A stretch of 64,000 bases of DNA from the NCBI RefSeq assembly GCF_003201655.1, contig NZ_QJJU01000006.1:62001-126000 (forward strand), read 5' to 3'. The translations under genes were made by a program, and so were the position numbers. Each line of letters opens with the position of its first letter. Position 1 is the stretch's first letter. This document shows positions 50,595 to 59,874 of the stretch, one piece after another. Origin of the DNA: Mycolicibacterium moriokaense (GTDB lineage: Bacteria > Actinomycetota > Actinomycetes > Mycobacteriales > Mycobacteriaceae). The notes beneath the pieces were generated by a model, which did not search any database, was not told the DNA's origin, and was given only the letters and a program-made list of their open reading frames with translations.

Positions 50595-51287
50595 GTGAAC
50601 CGCGCCACGCTGGACAAAGACCCGCATGAAGTGGCGTCGATGTTCGACGCCGTGGCGCGGCGCTATGACCTGACCAACACTGTGCTCTCGCTCGGCCAGG
50701 ATCGGTTCTGGCGGCGCGCGACGCGCTCGGCGCTGCGCATCGGGCCTGGGGACAAGGTGCTCGACCTCGCGGCGGGTACGGCGGTGTCGACGGTGGAGCT
50801 GGCGGCATCGGGGGCGTGGTGTGTGGCGGCGGATTTCTCGGTCGGCATGCTGGCGGCCGGCGCGGACCGGCCGGTGCCGAAGGTCGGAGCCGACGCGACG
50901 CGGCTGCCGTTCGACGACGGAGTGTTCGACGCGGTGACCATCAGCTTCGGACTGCGCAACGTCGTCGACCACGCAGAAGGACTGCGGGAGATGGCGCGGG
51001 TGACACGGCCGGGCGGCCGGCTGGTGGTGTGCGAATTCTCGACGCCGACGAACGGCCTGTTCGCCACGGTCTACAAGGAGTACCTCATGCAGGCGCTGCC
51101 GCGCGTGGCGCGCGCGGTCTCCTCGAATCCGGACGCATACGTCTATCTGGCCGAGTCGATCCGCGCTTGGCCCAATCAGGCCGATCTCGCACATCAGATC
51201 GCCGATGCGGGTTGGTCGGCGGTGCGGTGGCGCAACCTCACCGGCGGCATCGTCGCGTTGCACGCCGCAACGAAGCCGTTGCGCTGA
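50595..51287 (+). CDS. menG: Demethylmenaquinone methyltransferase
   Basis: SAM-dependent C-methyltransferase (UbiE family) of 230 residues, last common step of menaquinone synthesis. The UbiE signature [24 protein letters not shown] is near the N-terminus, motif I is [47 protein letters not shown] near 115 is decisive, and the end [16 protein letters not shown] fits. GTG 50595 is chosen because the family begins [17 protein letters not shown]; the frame runs 20 codons further upstream without homology. It corresponds to Rv0558. Confidence 0.95.
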   Translation: MNRATLDKDPHEVASMFDAVARRYDLTNTVLSLGQDRFWRRATRSALRIGPGDKVLDLAAGTAVSTVELAASGAWCVAADFSVGMLAAGADRPVPKVGADATRLPFDDGVFDAVTISFGLRNVVDHAEGLREMARVTRPGGRLVVCEFSTPTNGLFATVYKEYLMQALPRVARAVSSNPDAYVYLAESIRAWPNQADLAHQIADAGWSAVRWRNLTGGIVALHAATKPLR

Positions 51288-51335
51288 GGACGCAAACCGC
51301 CTCTGCGCGTTCACGGCTCGTTGTACGGTCACCAA

Positions 51336-52391
51336 ATGGCACACGGTCGTCTCGCAGATCCCGATTGCACACTTGGCAGCGATCCCCGCTCCGACCCGCG
51401 AATGGTCAAGGCGTTCGCGCAACTCGGGATCGACGGCCACCCTCCGACAGCGCCGCTGACCGTCGACTCGCCACTCGAAGACAAGCGGGCCTTCGCGGCG
51501 ATGAACGAGGAAGTCGTCGGTGGGGTGCTCGCCGCGTTCGGACAAGCCGTCCCGGACGTCGAGGGTGTCACGACGACGACCACCACGATCACCGGCGAGG
51601 ACGGTAACGACGTCACGCTCTACATCAGCCGGCCCCAGACTTCAGGTGCCTTGCCTGCCCTGGTGCACCTGCACGGAGGGGGCATGGCAATCGGCAGTGC
51701 TACCGACGTCGGTTACGCGCGGGCGCGTGAATACCTGGCTGCCACAGGACTTGTCGTCGTCGGTGTCGAGTTTCGCAACTCGGCAGGCAAGCTCGGCCCG
51801 CACCCGTATCCGGCCGGCCTCAACGACTGCGCAGCCGGTGTCCGATGGACATACGCCAATCGCAGCGATCTCGGCCTATCGCATCTGATCGTCGGCGGCG
51901 AGTCCGGCGGCGGCAATCTGACGCTTACCGTCGGGCACAAGGCCAAGAGGGAAGGCTGGCTGAACGAGATCGCCGGCTTGTACGCGCAGTGCCCGTACAT
52001 CTCGAACCACTGGCACGATGTGCCCGACGAGTTGCCGTCGCTGCGGGAGTGCGACGGCTACTTCATCGGCCTCCAGCAGCTGGCGTTGCTGGGCTCCATA
52101 TACGACCCGACCGGGGAGTACGCCCGGGATGCAACGGCTTTCGCCGGTGTGGCGACCGACGAGGAGCTGGCCGGCCTGCCGCCGCACGTCATCTCGGTCA
52201 ACGAACTCGACCCGCTGCGCGACGAGGGCCTGGACTACTACCGCAGGCTGCTGCGCGCGGGCGTGCCCGCAGTGGGGCGCATGGTGGCGGGCACCTGCCA
52301 CGGCGGGGACCTACTCTTGCCCGGCGTGATGCCCGAGGTGTTTGCGGCGAGCATGCGCGACGTGAGCGGTTTTGCCAAATCGCTTGGCTGA
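51336..52391 (+). CDS. HSL-family alpha/beta hydrolase (esterase/lipase)
   Basis: Esterase of 351 residues from the hormone-sensitive lipase group. The oxyanion motif HLHGGGMAIGSATD lies near residue 108, the nucleophile in VGGESGGGNLTLTV near 187, the acid in NELDPLRDEGLDYYRRL near 286 and the His in AGTCHGGDLLLPG near 318. ATG 51336 is preferred to one at 51321 since the spacing and composition fit. The natural ester substrate is unknown. Confidence 0.87.
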   Translation: MAHGRLADPDCTLGSDPRSDPRMVKAFAQLGIDGHPPTAPLTVDSPLEDKRAFAAMNEEVVGGVLAAFGQAVPDVEGVTTTTTTITGEDGNDVTLYISRPQTSGALPALVHLHGGGMAIGSATDVGYARAREYLAATGLVVVGVEFRNSAGKLGPHPYPAGLNDCAAGVRWTYANRSDLGLSHLIVGGESGGGNLTLTVGHKAKREGWLNEIAGLYAQCPYISNHWHDVPDELPSLRECDGYFIGLQQLALLGSIYDPTGEYARDATAFAGVATDEELAGLPPHVISVNELDPLRDEGLDYYRRLLRAGVPAVGRMVAGTCHGGDLLLPGVMPEVFAASMRDVSGFAKSLG

Positions 52392-52393
52392 CG

Positions 52394-53956
52394 CTAGCCC
52401 GACACGTCCTCGAGCACCTTATGGCCGGCGTTGTAGCCGGGAATGAACGTGATCCCTGGCCCCCCATGGCATCCGGCGCTGCCAAGGTAGAGCCCGGCGG
52501 TGGGAATGGGCATGTCGAGGAAGCCCTTCGGGCCAGGACGATTGGGCCCCATCAGATCCGGATGCAGCAGACCGTGGCAGAAGTCGCCCGACGGCGCGGC
52601 GAACATCGTCTCCATGTGATACGGCGCGAACGTGATGTGGCGTATCTGGATATCGCGGAAGTTCGGCGCGAACCGGGTGATCTTGTCGATGACCTTCTCG
52701 GCCATGGCGTTCTTGAGTTGGCGTGTGTCGCGGTCGTTCTCGACCGGTAGCGCGTATGCGAACGCGCTGGCCGCGTGCTTCCCCGGGGGCGCCATTGCGG
52801 GGTCGTGTACCGACGGGATCTGCATTCCCATGGATGGGTTTTCGGGGATGATGCCGCGCCTGCACTCCTCCCATTGGCGTTGCTGTTCTTCGGGTGAGTT
52901 GAATATTCCGATGGACCCCTGCATTCCGGGCTCGTTGAGGAAATCGTAGGGCGGCGCGAACTCTGGCAGACCGTCGAGTGCGAAGTGAATCTGGACGAAC
53001 GATGCCCTGTGGTCGCGGCCGCTCAGGCGCGTAACGAGATCGGCGGGCAAGTGCTCCGCGCCGACCAAATCGATCAGTGTCTGATCTGGCGACAGATTGG
53101 AAACCACCACGGGCGCGCTGATTTCGGACCCATCGCGAAGGCGCACACCGGTGACACGATCGTCCTTGACGAGAATCTTCTCCACCTTGGCGCGGTACCT
53201 GACCTCACCGCCGTTCTCGACGAACTGTTGGTGCAGGTGATCGCAGAGCGCACCGATGCCGCCTTCCAGTTTCGTCATCATCGCGGTGGTGTCGTCAGGA
53301 ACGGCCAGCGCGAACGCCAAACATGTTGCGCTGCCTGGGGTATAGGGTCCGCGGTAGGTTGAGTTGATGGCCAGGAAGGCGAGCATGCTGCGTAGCACAG
53401 CGTGCTTCTGCTTATCGGGCAGGTAGCGGTCGATGGCGTCCATCGCCGTCCCGAAGATCACGTCGTGGATCGCAGTGCGCTCAGCTTCGTTCGACGCGCA
53501 CGCGTACATCTCGTCAAGCGTCTTGGGTGGTGTGCGAACGTCGAAGCGGCCGAGTGCTTTTGACGGTCCCTGGCTCCAGCCGATCAACCCCGCCATCCCC
53601 ATGACTGCGCCGTCGCCGTGCTTGTCGGCCAGGTGCGTCATGAACTGCATCGGGTCGCGGTAGAAGATCATCGGTTCCTCGCCTTCGTCACCGAGGTTGA
53701 CCGACATCACTTCGGCGTCGACGGTGGGCAGGGTATCGAGCCCGAGTTCCTTGGCAATCAGGGGCGGCATCGGGAACTGCACCGAGCCCGCGATCTCGTA
53801 GCGGAATCCATCGATGAGTTCGACGGTGGCCGCCATCCCACCGGTGTAGGTGTTGGCTTCCAGACACACAGTGCGCAAGCCCGCCTGCTGCAGGACTGCC
53901 GCCGCGGTCAGGCCGTTGTGACCGGCCCCGACGACGATCGCGTCGTAATCGCTCAT
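52394..53956 (-). CDS. CrtI/phytoene-desaturase-like FAD oxidoreductase
   Basis: Amine-oxidase/CrtI-fold flavoprotein of 520 residues. The dinucleotide motif AIVVGAGHNGLTAAAVLQQAGLRTVCLEA is N-terminal, GGIGALCDHLHQQFVENGGEVRYRAKV near residue 233 is the middle landmark and YLGSAGCHGGPGITFIPGYNAG the C-terminal FAD motif. It is not clustered with carotenoid genes, so a different hydrophobic substrate is likely. It is divergent from a TetR gene with a perfect 18-bp palindrome between. Confidence 0.88.
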   Translation of the reverse strand: MSDYDAIVVGAGHNGLTAAAVLQQAGLRTVCLEANTYTGGMAATVELIDGFRYEIAGSVQFPMPPLIAKELGLDTLPTVDAEVMSVNLGDEGEEPMIFYRDPMQFMTHLADKHGDGAVMGMAGLIGWSQGPSKALGRFDVRTPPKTLDEMYACASNEAERTAIHDVIFGTAMDAIDRYLPDKQKHAVLRSMLAFLAINSTYRGPYTPGSATCLAFALAVPDDTTAMMTKLEGGIGALCDHLHQQFVENGGEVRYRAKVEKILVKDDRVTGVRLRDGSEISAPVVVSNLSPDQTLIDLVGAEHLPADLVTRLSGRDHRASFVQIHFALDGLPEFAPPYDFLNEPGMQGSIGIFNSPEEQQRQWEECRRGIIPENPSMGMQIPSVHDPAMAPPGKHAASAFAYALPVENDRDTRQLKNAMAEKVIDKITRFAPNFRDIQIRHITFAPYHMETMFAAPSGDFCHGLLHPDLMGPNRPGPKGFLDMPIPTAGLYLGSAGCHGGPGITFIPGYNAGHKVLEDVSG

Positions 53957-53994
53957 TGCCCAGTGCTCCTTCTCGGTAGGCCAGATCTCCAGAA

Positions 53995-54012
53995 TATGTC
54001 AGTACTGACATA
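53995..54012. promoter_or_regulatory. Perfect 18-bp palindrome, TetR operator
   Basis: TATGTCAGTACTGACATA reads identically on both strands. It sits 39 bases from the CrtI-like start and 33 bases from the TetR start, in the 88-base divergent gap. The layout is that of a self-regulated repressor controlling its neighbour. Confidence 0.8.
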
Positions 54013-54044
54013 ATTTTGCAAGAGTCGGATACCATCGCGGAGTT

Positions 54045-54638
54045 ATGACCGCGTCGCCGAACCTTCATGAGCAGCGTCGACAATCGACTCATGAAGCGCT
54101 GCGCCGTGCCGCTTTGGTGAGTTTCGCAAGCAAGGGCTTCGCAAATGTGACGGTGGCTGAGCTTGCGCGGGAGGCCGGGGTTACTGAGCGCACCTTCTTT
54201 CGTCACTTTCCGACCAAGGAAGCGGTGCTGTTTCAGGACTACGAGACGCAGGTCGAGTGGCTGTCCGAAGCATTGGCGCAGCGGCCGACGTCCGAGTCGG
54301 TATTCGATGCGGTGCTTGCCAGCGTCGCGAGCTTTCCGCACGACCTCGAAGTGGTTCGCCAGGCGGCGACTGCCCGAAATGAGTTGATCAGTGCCGACCG
54401 CGTCGCAAGCCATCTGCGAGTTGTGCAGTCCTCGTTCGCGGGCGTGATCACCGACTTCATCAAGAAGCGGTATTCGCACACTTCCGACCTCGTTGCTGAG
54501 GTCGCGGGTTCAACGTTGGCAGCCGCGCTCGTTGTGGCAGTGGAGAATTGGGGTAGTAACGGCTGCACCGGCGACCTGGGCGAGATCACTTCGACGGCGA
54601 TAGATCTCGTCCGGTCGGGACTTGCGCCGCTTTCCTAG
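54045..54638 (+). CDS. TetR family transcriptional regulator
   Basis: Regulator of 197 residues from ATG 54045. The helix-turn-helix is STHEALRRAALVSFASKGFANVTVAELAREAGVTERTFFRHFPTKEAVLF, of the AcrR type. The ligand domain has no distinctive motif. It probably represses the divergent CrtI-like oxidoreductase through the palindrome between them. Its stop overlaps by four bases with the convergent small secreted-protein gene. Confidence 0.92.
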   Translation: MTASPNLHEQRRQSTHEALRRAALVSFASKGFANVTVAELAREAGVTERTFFRHFPTKEAVLFQDYETQVEWLSEALAQRPTSESVFDAVLASVASFPHDLEVVRQAATARNELISADRVASHLRVVQSSFAGVITDFIKKRYSHTSDLVAEVAGSTLAAALVVAVENWGSNGCTGDLGEITSTAIDLVRSGLAPLS

Positions 54639-54865
54639 TTGGTGAATTGCATGCCGCTGCCGGCGTCTGGAGGAAGTGCGACTTCTCCGAGATTGTGTTG
54701 CGTTGGGGGAGACGGCTGCTCGCTCGCCGGAACGCAAACGCCGATGAACGGCACTTCTGCGCACGGGCCGATGGGAGCGGCGTGGGCCGTAGCGGTGAGG
54801 CCACCGACAACCGCTGCGCTTGCAATCGCGGCAAGCGCCGGAATTATCAACTTGTGTCTGGTCAT
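54635..54865 (-). CDS. Small secreted protein
   Basis: Exported protein of 76 residues. The signal peptide (KLIIPALAAIASAAVVGGLTATAHA) ends in an A-H-A site. The mature part of about 45 residues has two cysteines in PIGPCAEVPFIGVCVPASEQP and ends GSGMQFTN. No family is recognised. ATG 54865 is the start. It is convergent with the TetR gene. Confidence 0.7.
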   Translation of the reverse strand: MTRHKLIIPALAAIASAAVVGGLTATAHAAPIGPCAEVPFIGVCVPASEQPSPPTQHNLGEVALPPDAGSGMQFTN

Positions 54866-54939
54866 CGTGAATCCTTCCGACGACCCGTGTACATCGAGGC
54901 TACGCTTCGGCGCTGCTGGGCGGTATACAAATTGCCCGC

Positions 54940-54982
54940 CTCTGAGCGACTTTGTCGCGCGCTCAACCGTTGTCGCTCAGAG
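54940..54982. terminator. Hairpin with 11-bp arms after the hydrolase gene
   Basis: CTCTGAGCGAC at 54940-54950 and its exact complement at 54972-54982 enclose a 21-base loop. It lies 42 bases beyond the stop of the minus-strand hydrolase at 55025 in the otherwise empty 159-base gap, where a terminator is expected. The arm core resembles the inverted repeat at 6274-6294. Confidence 0.6.
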
Positions 54983-55024
54983 CTCGGCAACTTGCGACAT
55001 CATCAGCGGCTCAGGCGATGACGT

Positions 55025-56020
55025 CTACAGGGCGTCGACGGCAACGATGGCATCAGCGAACTGCTGCGGCGCCTCTTGCGGCACGTTGTGCCCGATGCCG
55101 TTGAGGATTCGGTGCGCGTAGGGCCCGCTGAACATCTTGCGGTACGCGGCGCCGTCCTTGTTCGGGCCGTCGAAATCGCTGCCGATGGTGATTGTCGGCA
55201 CGGTGATGGGCGGGCTGGTGGCCAGTTTGTGGTCGAGATCGTCGTACTGGGGCTCGCCCTGCGCCAGTTGAAGCCGCCAGCGATAGTTGTGGATCACGAT
55301 GTCGACGTGGTCGGGGTTGGTGAAGGCGGTCGCCGTGCGGTCATACGTCGCGTCGTCGAACTTCCACAGCGGCGAGGCCTCCTGCCAAATCAGCTTGTTG
55401 AAGTCGTGTGTGTTTTCGCGGTAGCCGTCGACGCCGCGCTGGGTCGCGAAGTAGTACTGGTACCACCAGCCGTGCTCGGCCTGCGGGCTCAACGGGCGTT
55501 GATTCGCGACCGGATCGACGATCAGGTAGCCGCTCACCGACACCAGCGCCTTGACTCGCTCGGGCCACAGTGCGGCGGCGATGTCGGCAGTCCTTGCGCC
55601 CCAGTCGAATCCGCCGAGAACCGCGCGCTGAATATTCAGCGCGTCCATGAACGCGACGATGTCCTGCGCCAGCGCCGCCTGTTGCCCGTTACGCACGGTG
55701 TCGGCGGAAAGGAACTGGGTGCTCCCATAGCCGCGTAGATACGGCACGAGCACGCGGTATCCGCGCGCGGCCAGCAGCGGTGCCACGTCGACGTAGCTAT
55801 AGATGTCGTACGGCCAACCGTGCAGCAGGATGACAGGAGGACCGTCGGCGAGGCCTTCCTCGGCGTATCCGATGTTGAGCACCCCGGCGTCAACCTGTTT
55901 GAGCGAGGCGAACGACGTGTGCGATTGCGCCGGTGAAGCCGACGCAACCGCAGGGCTGGCCACCGCTGTTGCGGCGACCGCGAATCCGACAGTGCGCGCG
56001 AAGTCGCGCCGAGTGATCAC
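55025..56020 (-). CDS. Exported alpha/beta hydrolase (epoxide-hydrolase/dehalogenase-like)
   Basis: Hydrolase of 331 residues with a twin-arginine-type signal (MITRRDFARTVGFAVAATAVA). The HGxP motif is ILLHGWPYDIYSYVDVAPLLAARG, the nucleophile elbow VLGGFDWGARTADIAAALWPERV has Asp as nucleophile, and the His lies in LNGIGHNVPQEAPQQFADA. An Asp nucleophile is typical of epoxide hydrolases and haloalkane dehalogenases. GTG 56020 is the start. It lies on the same strand and 43 bases downstream of menJ, and could share its transcript. Confidence 0.87.
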   Translation of the reverse strand: MITRRDFARTVGFAVAATAVASPAVASASPAQSHTSFASLKQVDAGVLNIGYAEEGLADGPPVILLHGWPYDIYSYVDVAPLLAARGYRVLVPYLRGYGSTQFLSADTVRNGQQAALAQDIVAFMDALNIQRAVLGGFDWGARTADIAAALWPERVKALVSVSGYLIVDPVANQRPLSPQAEHGWWYQYYFATQRGVDGYRENTHDFNKLIWQEASPLWKFDDATYDRTATAFTNPDHVDIVIHNYRWRLQLAQGEPQYDDLDHKLATSPPITVPTITIGSDFDGPNKDGAAYRKMFSGPYAHRILNGIGHNVPQEAPQQFADAIVAVDAL

Positions 56021-56063
56021 CAGTCAAATAGTTGACAAATCGGAATGGACTTGCAAGTCCACG

Positions 56064-57284
56064 TCAGCTGAACGGTGGCCGCCGGTCGATCCGTCGCGAT
56101 GCCAAGCCCGCCGACCGCCACACCCGCGCGATCCAATCGGCGTCCTCGTCGGTGACGAGGTTGCCCATCACGCGGACCGCGACGTTCATCAGGAACGCCG
56201 AGCGCATCGCGAACGGCCCCGTCGACGGTAGGAACCGCGGAATCGTCAGCAATAACGCCAGCCGTCGCGCGACTGAGAACCCCCGTGCGTAGTGCGCCGC
56301 GAGCACAGCGGGCCACACCGACGACAGGTCGCCGGTGCCAAGCAGTTCGGCCGCCAGCCGGCCCGTCTCCAGCCCGTAGTCGATGCCCTCGCCGTTCAGC
56401 GGGTTGACGCAGGCCGCAGCGTCGCCGATCAGCACCCAGTTCGGTCCGGCCACGCCTGACACCGCGCCACCCATCGGCAGCAAGGCCGACAGCCCGGCGC
56501 GGGGCTCCCCGGAAAAGCCCCACTCCTCGCGACGCAGCGATGTGTAGTAGGACATCAGCGGCCGCAGCGCCGCGTCGGCGGGCCGCTTCGTCGTCGCCAG
56601 CGCGCCGACGCCAATGTTCACCTCGCCGTTGCCAAGCGGGAAGATCCAGCCGTAGCCCGGTAGCACCTTGCCCTCGGGGGAGCGCAGTTCCAGATGCGAC
56701 GTGATCCATGGCTCGTTGCTGCGCGGCGTCGCGATGTACCCGCGGATCGCCACGCCGTACACCGTCTCCTGATGCCATTGCCTGCCCAACACCCGGCCCA
56801 ACGGCGAGCGCGCACCATCGGCAACGATCAGCGACGTGCATCCGATCTCGGCGCCGGAGTCCAGCATCAGCGACGAGACACGCCCGGTCGAATCATGCCG
56901 GACGTCAACGACTTTCACGCCCAGCAGCATCTTGGCGCCGTCGTCGGCGGCCACCATCCGGATTCGGTCGTCGAGCTCGGTGCGGGGCACCGCGCTGCTG
57001 ACGGACGGGAACGAGGGACCGGGCCACTCGACTTCCACGTCGCCGCCGAACCCCGAAAGCCGCAGCCCGCGGTGCTGAACCCGGCCCTCGAGCCACGTCC
57101 CGAGCCCCAGCCGCTGCAGCTCCAGCACCGCCCGCGGTGTCAGCCCGTCGCCGCAGGCCTTGTCGCGGGGGAACTGTGCGGAGTCGATGACCAGGACGTC
57201 GTGCCCGGCGCGACACGCCCACGCGGCCGCTGCCGAGCCGGCGGGTCCGGCCCCGACGACGACCACGTCGGCTCGCGTATCCAT
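56064..57284 (-). CDS. menJ: Menaquinone reductase (geranylgeranyl reductase family)
   Basis: FAD-dependent reductase of 406 residues, corresponding to Rv0561c, which saturates the second isoprene of the menaquinone tail. The FAD motif VVVVGAGPAGSAAAAWACRAGHDVLVIDSA is N-terminal, FPRDKACGDGLTPRAVLELQ near residue 38 is the family signature and IGDAAACVNPLNGEGIDYGLETGRLAAE near 282 completes the cofactor site. ATG 57284 is chosen over an upstream in-frame start. It is divergent from the prenyl synthase gene, 21 bases away. Confidence 0.92.
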   Translation of the reverse strand: MDTRADVVVVGAGPAGSAAAAWACRAGHDVLVIDSAQFPRDKACGDGLTPRAVLELQRLGLGTWLEGRVQHRGLRLSGFGGDVEVEWPGPSFPSVSSAVPRTELDDRIRMVAADDGAKMLLGVKVVDVRHDSTGRVSSLMLDSGAEIGCTSLIVADGARSPLGRVLGRQWHQETVYGVAIRGYIATPRSNEPWITSHLELRSPEGKVLPGYGWIFPLGNGEVNIGVGALATTKRPADAALRPLMSYYTSLRREEWGFSGEPRAGLSALLPMGGAVSGVAGPNWVLIGDAAACVNPLNGEGIDYGLETGRLAAELLGTGDLSSVWPAVLAAHYARGFSVARRLALLLTIPRFLPSTGPFAMRSAFLMNVAVRVMGNLVTDEDADWIARVWRSAGLASRRIDRRPPFS

Positions 57285-57305
57285 GGCTCCCAGTATGTTG
57301 GCAGA

Positions 57306-58313
57306 GTGAGGACACCAGCGAGTGTGGTGGCGGGAGTGGATTTCGGGGACCCCGCTTTTGCCCATGATGTCCGCGAAGGGGTCGCCCGCATCGAGGACCT
57401 GATGGCCACTGAGCTGGGCAAAGCCGATGCGCTGATGGCCGAGGCGGTTCAGCATCTATTCCAGGCAGGCGGCAAAAGGTTCCGCCCGCTGTTCACGGTC
57501 CTGTCCGCTCAGCTGGGCCCGGAACCCGACGCGTGGCAGGTCACCGTGGCCGGCGCCGTCATCGAGCTCGTGCACCTGGCCACGCTGTACCACGACGACG
57601 TGATGGATGAGGCGCAGGTGCGTCGCGGCGCCCCGAGTGCGAACGCGCGCTGGAGCAACAACATCGCGATCCTGGCAGGCGACTATTTGTTCGCGACGGC
57701 CTCACGCCTGGTCTCCCGGCTGGGGCCGGAGGCGGTGCGGATCATCGCCGACACGTTCGCACAGCTGGTGACGGGTCAGATGCGGGAGACCCGCGGCGTC
57801 GCCGAGGGCGTCGACGAGGTCGAGCACTACCTGAAGGTGGTGTACGAAAAGACGGCGTGCCTGATCGCGGCATCAGGCCGATTCGGGGCGACCTTCTCCG
57901 GCGCCGGTGAAGAGCAGATCGAGCGGTTGAGCAGGCTCGGCGGCATCGTCGGCACGGCGTTCCAGATCTCCGACGACATCATCGACATCGACAGCGATCC
58001 CGACGAATCGGGCAAGTTGCCGGGCACCGACCTGCGCGAGGGTGTGCACACGCTGCCGGTGCTCTACGCCCTGCGCGATACCGGACCTGACGGGGACCGG
58101 CTGCGGCAGCTGCTGAACGGGCCGGTCGAGAACGACGACGACCTTGCCGAGGCGCTGCGGCTGCTGCGCGCGTCGCCAGGCATGGCGCAGGCCAAGGACA
58201 CCGTGGCGCGGTATGCCGCGCAGGCCCGCGACGAGCTGGCCAACCTGCCGGAGGGGCCGGGTCGGCAAGCACTGGCCACGTTGGTGGACTACACGGTGAA
58301 CAGGCACGGCTGA
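57306..58313 (+). CDS. grcC1: Polyprenyl diphosphate synthase
   Basis: trans-Prenyltransferase of 335 residues that elongates isoprenoid diphosphates, corresponding to Rv0562. The first Asp-rich motif LYHDDVMDEAQVRRGAPSAN near residue 95 and the second FQISDDIIDIDSD near 223 are complete. GGKRFRPLFTVLSAQ precedes the first. The residues before the first motif that control chain length give no large bulky block, in keeping with a long-chain product such as the menaquinone side chain. GTG 57306 is the start. Confidence 0.94.
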   Translation: MRTPASVVAGVDFGDPAFAHDVREGVARIEDLMATELGKADALMAEAVQHLFQAGGKRFRPLFTVLSAQLGPEPDAWQVTVAGAVIELVHLATLYHDDVMDEAQVRRGAPSANARWSNNIAILAGDYLFATASRLVSRLGPEAVRIIADTFAQLVTGQMRETRGVAEGVDEVEHYLKVVYEKTACLIAASGRFGATFSGAGEEQIERLSRLGGIVGTAFQISDDIIDIDSDPDESGKLPGTDLREGVHTLPVLYALRDTGPDGDRLRQLLNGPVENDDDLAEALRLLRASPGMAQAKDTVARYAAQARDELANLPEGPGRQALATLVDYTVNRHG

Positions 58314-58391
58314 CGCAACGCGGAACCCTTGAGGGTTGGCTGAGCGTTAGGACAGCGAAGACTCACCCGGTTCTAGTAGGAGGAAGCCACG

Positions 58392-59273
58392 ATGACCTGG
58401 CATCCGCATGCCAACAGGGCCAAGACGTTCCTGTTGCTGGTGGGTATGTCGGCGCTGATCGTGTTCATCGGTTCGCTGTTCCAGAGCAGGGCGATTCTGG
58501 GCCTGGCAGTGCTGTTCGCCGTCGGAATGAACGTGTACGTGTACTTCAACAGCGACAAGCTTGCGCTGCGGGCGATGCATGCCCAGCCGGTGAACGAGAT
58601 GCAAGCGCCGGTGATGTATCGCATCGTTCGAGAGCTGGCGACAACGGCGCGGCAGCCGATGCCGCGGCTGTACATCAGCGATACGGCTGCGCCGAACGCC
58701 TTCGCGACGGGCCGCAACCCGCGAAATGCGGCGGTGTGCTGCACGACGGGGATCCTGCAGATCCTCAACGAGCGCGAGCTGCGCGCGGTGCTGGGCCACG
58801 AACTCTCACACGTGTACAACCGCGACATTCTGATTTCGTGTGTGGCCGGGGCGCTCGCGTCGGTGATCACCGCACTGGCGAACATCGCGATGTTCGCGGG
58901 AATGTTCGGCGGTAACCGCGAGGGTGGCGCGAATCCCTTTGCGCTGCTGCTCATTTCGCTGCTGGGCCCGATCGCGGCGACGGTGGTGCGGATGGCGGTG
59001 TCGCGGTCGCGTGAGTATCAGGCCGACCAGTCGGGTGCGGAGTTGACGGGTGATCCGCTTTCGTTGGCGAGCGCGTTGCGCAAGATCAGCGCGGGGGTGC
59101 AGCAGGCGCCGCTCCCGCCGGAGCCGCAGCTGGCCGACCAGGCGCACCTGATGATCGCCAACCCGTTCCGGTCGGGCGAGAGGATCGGCAAGTTGTTCTC
59201 GACGCATCCGCCGGTCGAGGACCGGATCCGCAGGCTGGAGGAGATGGCAGGCCGCGGACCTGGCCAGTACTGA
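58392..59273 (+). CDS. htpX: Membrane zinc metalloprotease HtpX
   Basis: Heat-shock-type M48 protease of 293 residues. Two N-terminal helices ([19 protein letters not shown] and [18 protein letters not shown]) and two after the active site anchor it. The zinc site is HELSH at residues 136-140, with the third ligand Glu in [13 protein letters not shown]. It degrades misfolded membrane proteins. ATG 58392 follows a TAGGAGGAA ribosome site. It corresponds to Rv0563. Confidence 0.96.
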   Translation: MTWHPHANRAKTFLLLVGMSALIVFIGSLFQSRAILGLAVLFAVGMNVYVYFNSDKLALRAMHAQPVNEMQAPVMYRIVRELATTARQPMPRLYISDTAAPNAFATGRNPRNAAVCCTTGILQILNERELRAVLGHELSHVYNRDILISCVAGALASVITALANIAMFAGMFGGNREGGANPFALLLISLLGPIAATVVRMAVSRSREYQADQSGAELTGDPLSLASALRKISAGVQQAPLPPEPQLADQAHLMIANPFRSGERIGKLFSTHPPVEDRIRRLEEMAGRGPGQY

Positions 59274-59319
59274 TACCGGCGGGAGAAACACTGCTGGTCG
59301 TTTCGGCGACACATAGGCT

Positions 59320-59865
59320 ATGGCAGTGCTGAGCAGAGTTCTTTTTGGCGTTCTTGGGGCTGCGGCCGTCGTAGGCGTGCCTGGCATTGCGGCGGCAGGG
59401 CCGCCGCCAGACCCCCCACCACAGCCGCCTCCGCCGCCCAACGTGAATGCATTGGCGCCGGTGAAGTTGTCCGACTATGCGGTGATGGACGGTAATTGGT
59501 TCGCGTTCACCACACCGGACGGGGTGATCTGCGCGCTGCAGAAGGGCAACGGCTACGGCTGCAGCGGTCCGATTCCCGCCGCACCCGAGGGCGCGAATCT
59601 GGTCAGCGGTTCGTACGGCGGCGTGCCAGGCTTCTCCATTGCGCCGGGCAACGTATTCGCCGCGGCCGGTGCGGCTAAGCCGCTGCCCGCTGGTTCCCGG
59701 ATCAGCTACCAGACCGTCAGCTGCGGCAACGACGGCACGACGACGACGTGCGTCGACAGCCGCAGCCAGTCTGGCTTTGTGCTCAGCTCGGCAGGCAGCT
59801 TCATCCTCAACCAGGAATCTCCGTTGCTCTATCGTCCCGACAGCAGGGGTCCGTTCGGTAACTGA
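59320..59865 (+). CDS. Secreted proline-rich protein of unknown function
   Basis: Exported protein of 181 residues. A signal peptide (VLFGVLGAAAVVGVPGIAAAG) is followed by a polyproline linker (PPPDPPPQPPPPPN) and a domain with four cysteines (VICALQ, YGCSG, VSCGND, TTCVDS). The domain resembles the many mycobacterial secreted proteins that read VMDGNWFAFTTPDGVICALQ. It is 46 bases after htpX and probably independent of it. Role unknown. Confidence 0.78.
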   Translation: MAVLSRVLFGVLGAAAVVGVPGIAAAGPPPDPPPQPPPPPNVNALAPVKLSDYAVMDGNWFAFTTPDGVICALQKGNGYGCSGPIPAAPEGANLVSGSYGGVPGFSIAPGNVFAAAGAAKPLPAGSRISYQTVSCGNDGTTTTCVDSRSQSGFVLSSAGSFILNQESPLLYRPDSRGPFGN

Positions 59866-59874
59866 TGCAGCGGG

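Noticed and set aside
58324..58337. AACCC-TTGA-GGGTT hairpin between grcC1 and htpX
   Set aside because: Stem of 5 bp is too short to call a terminator with confidence.
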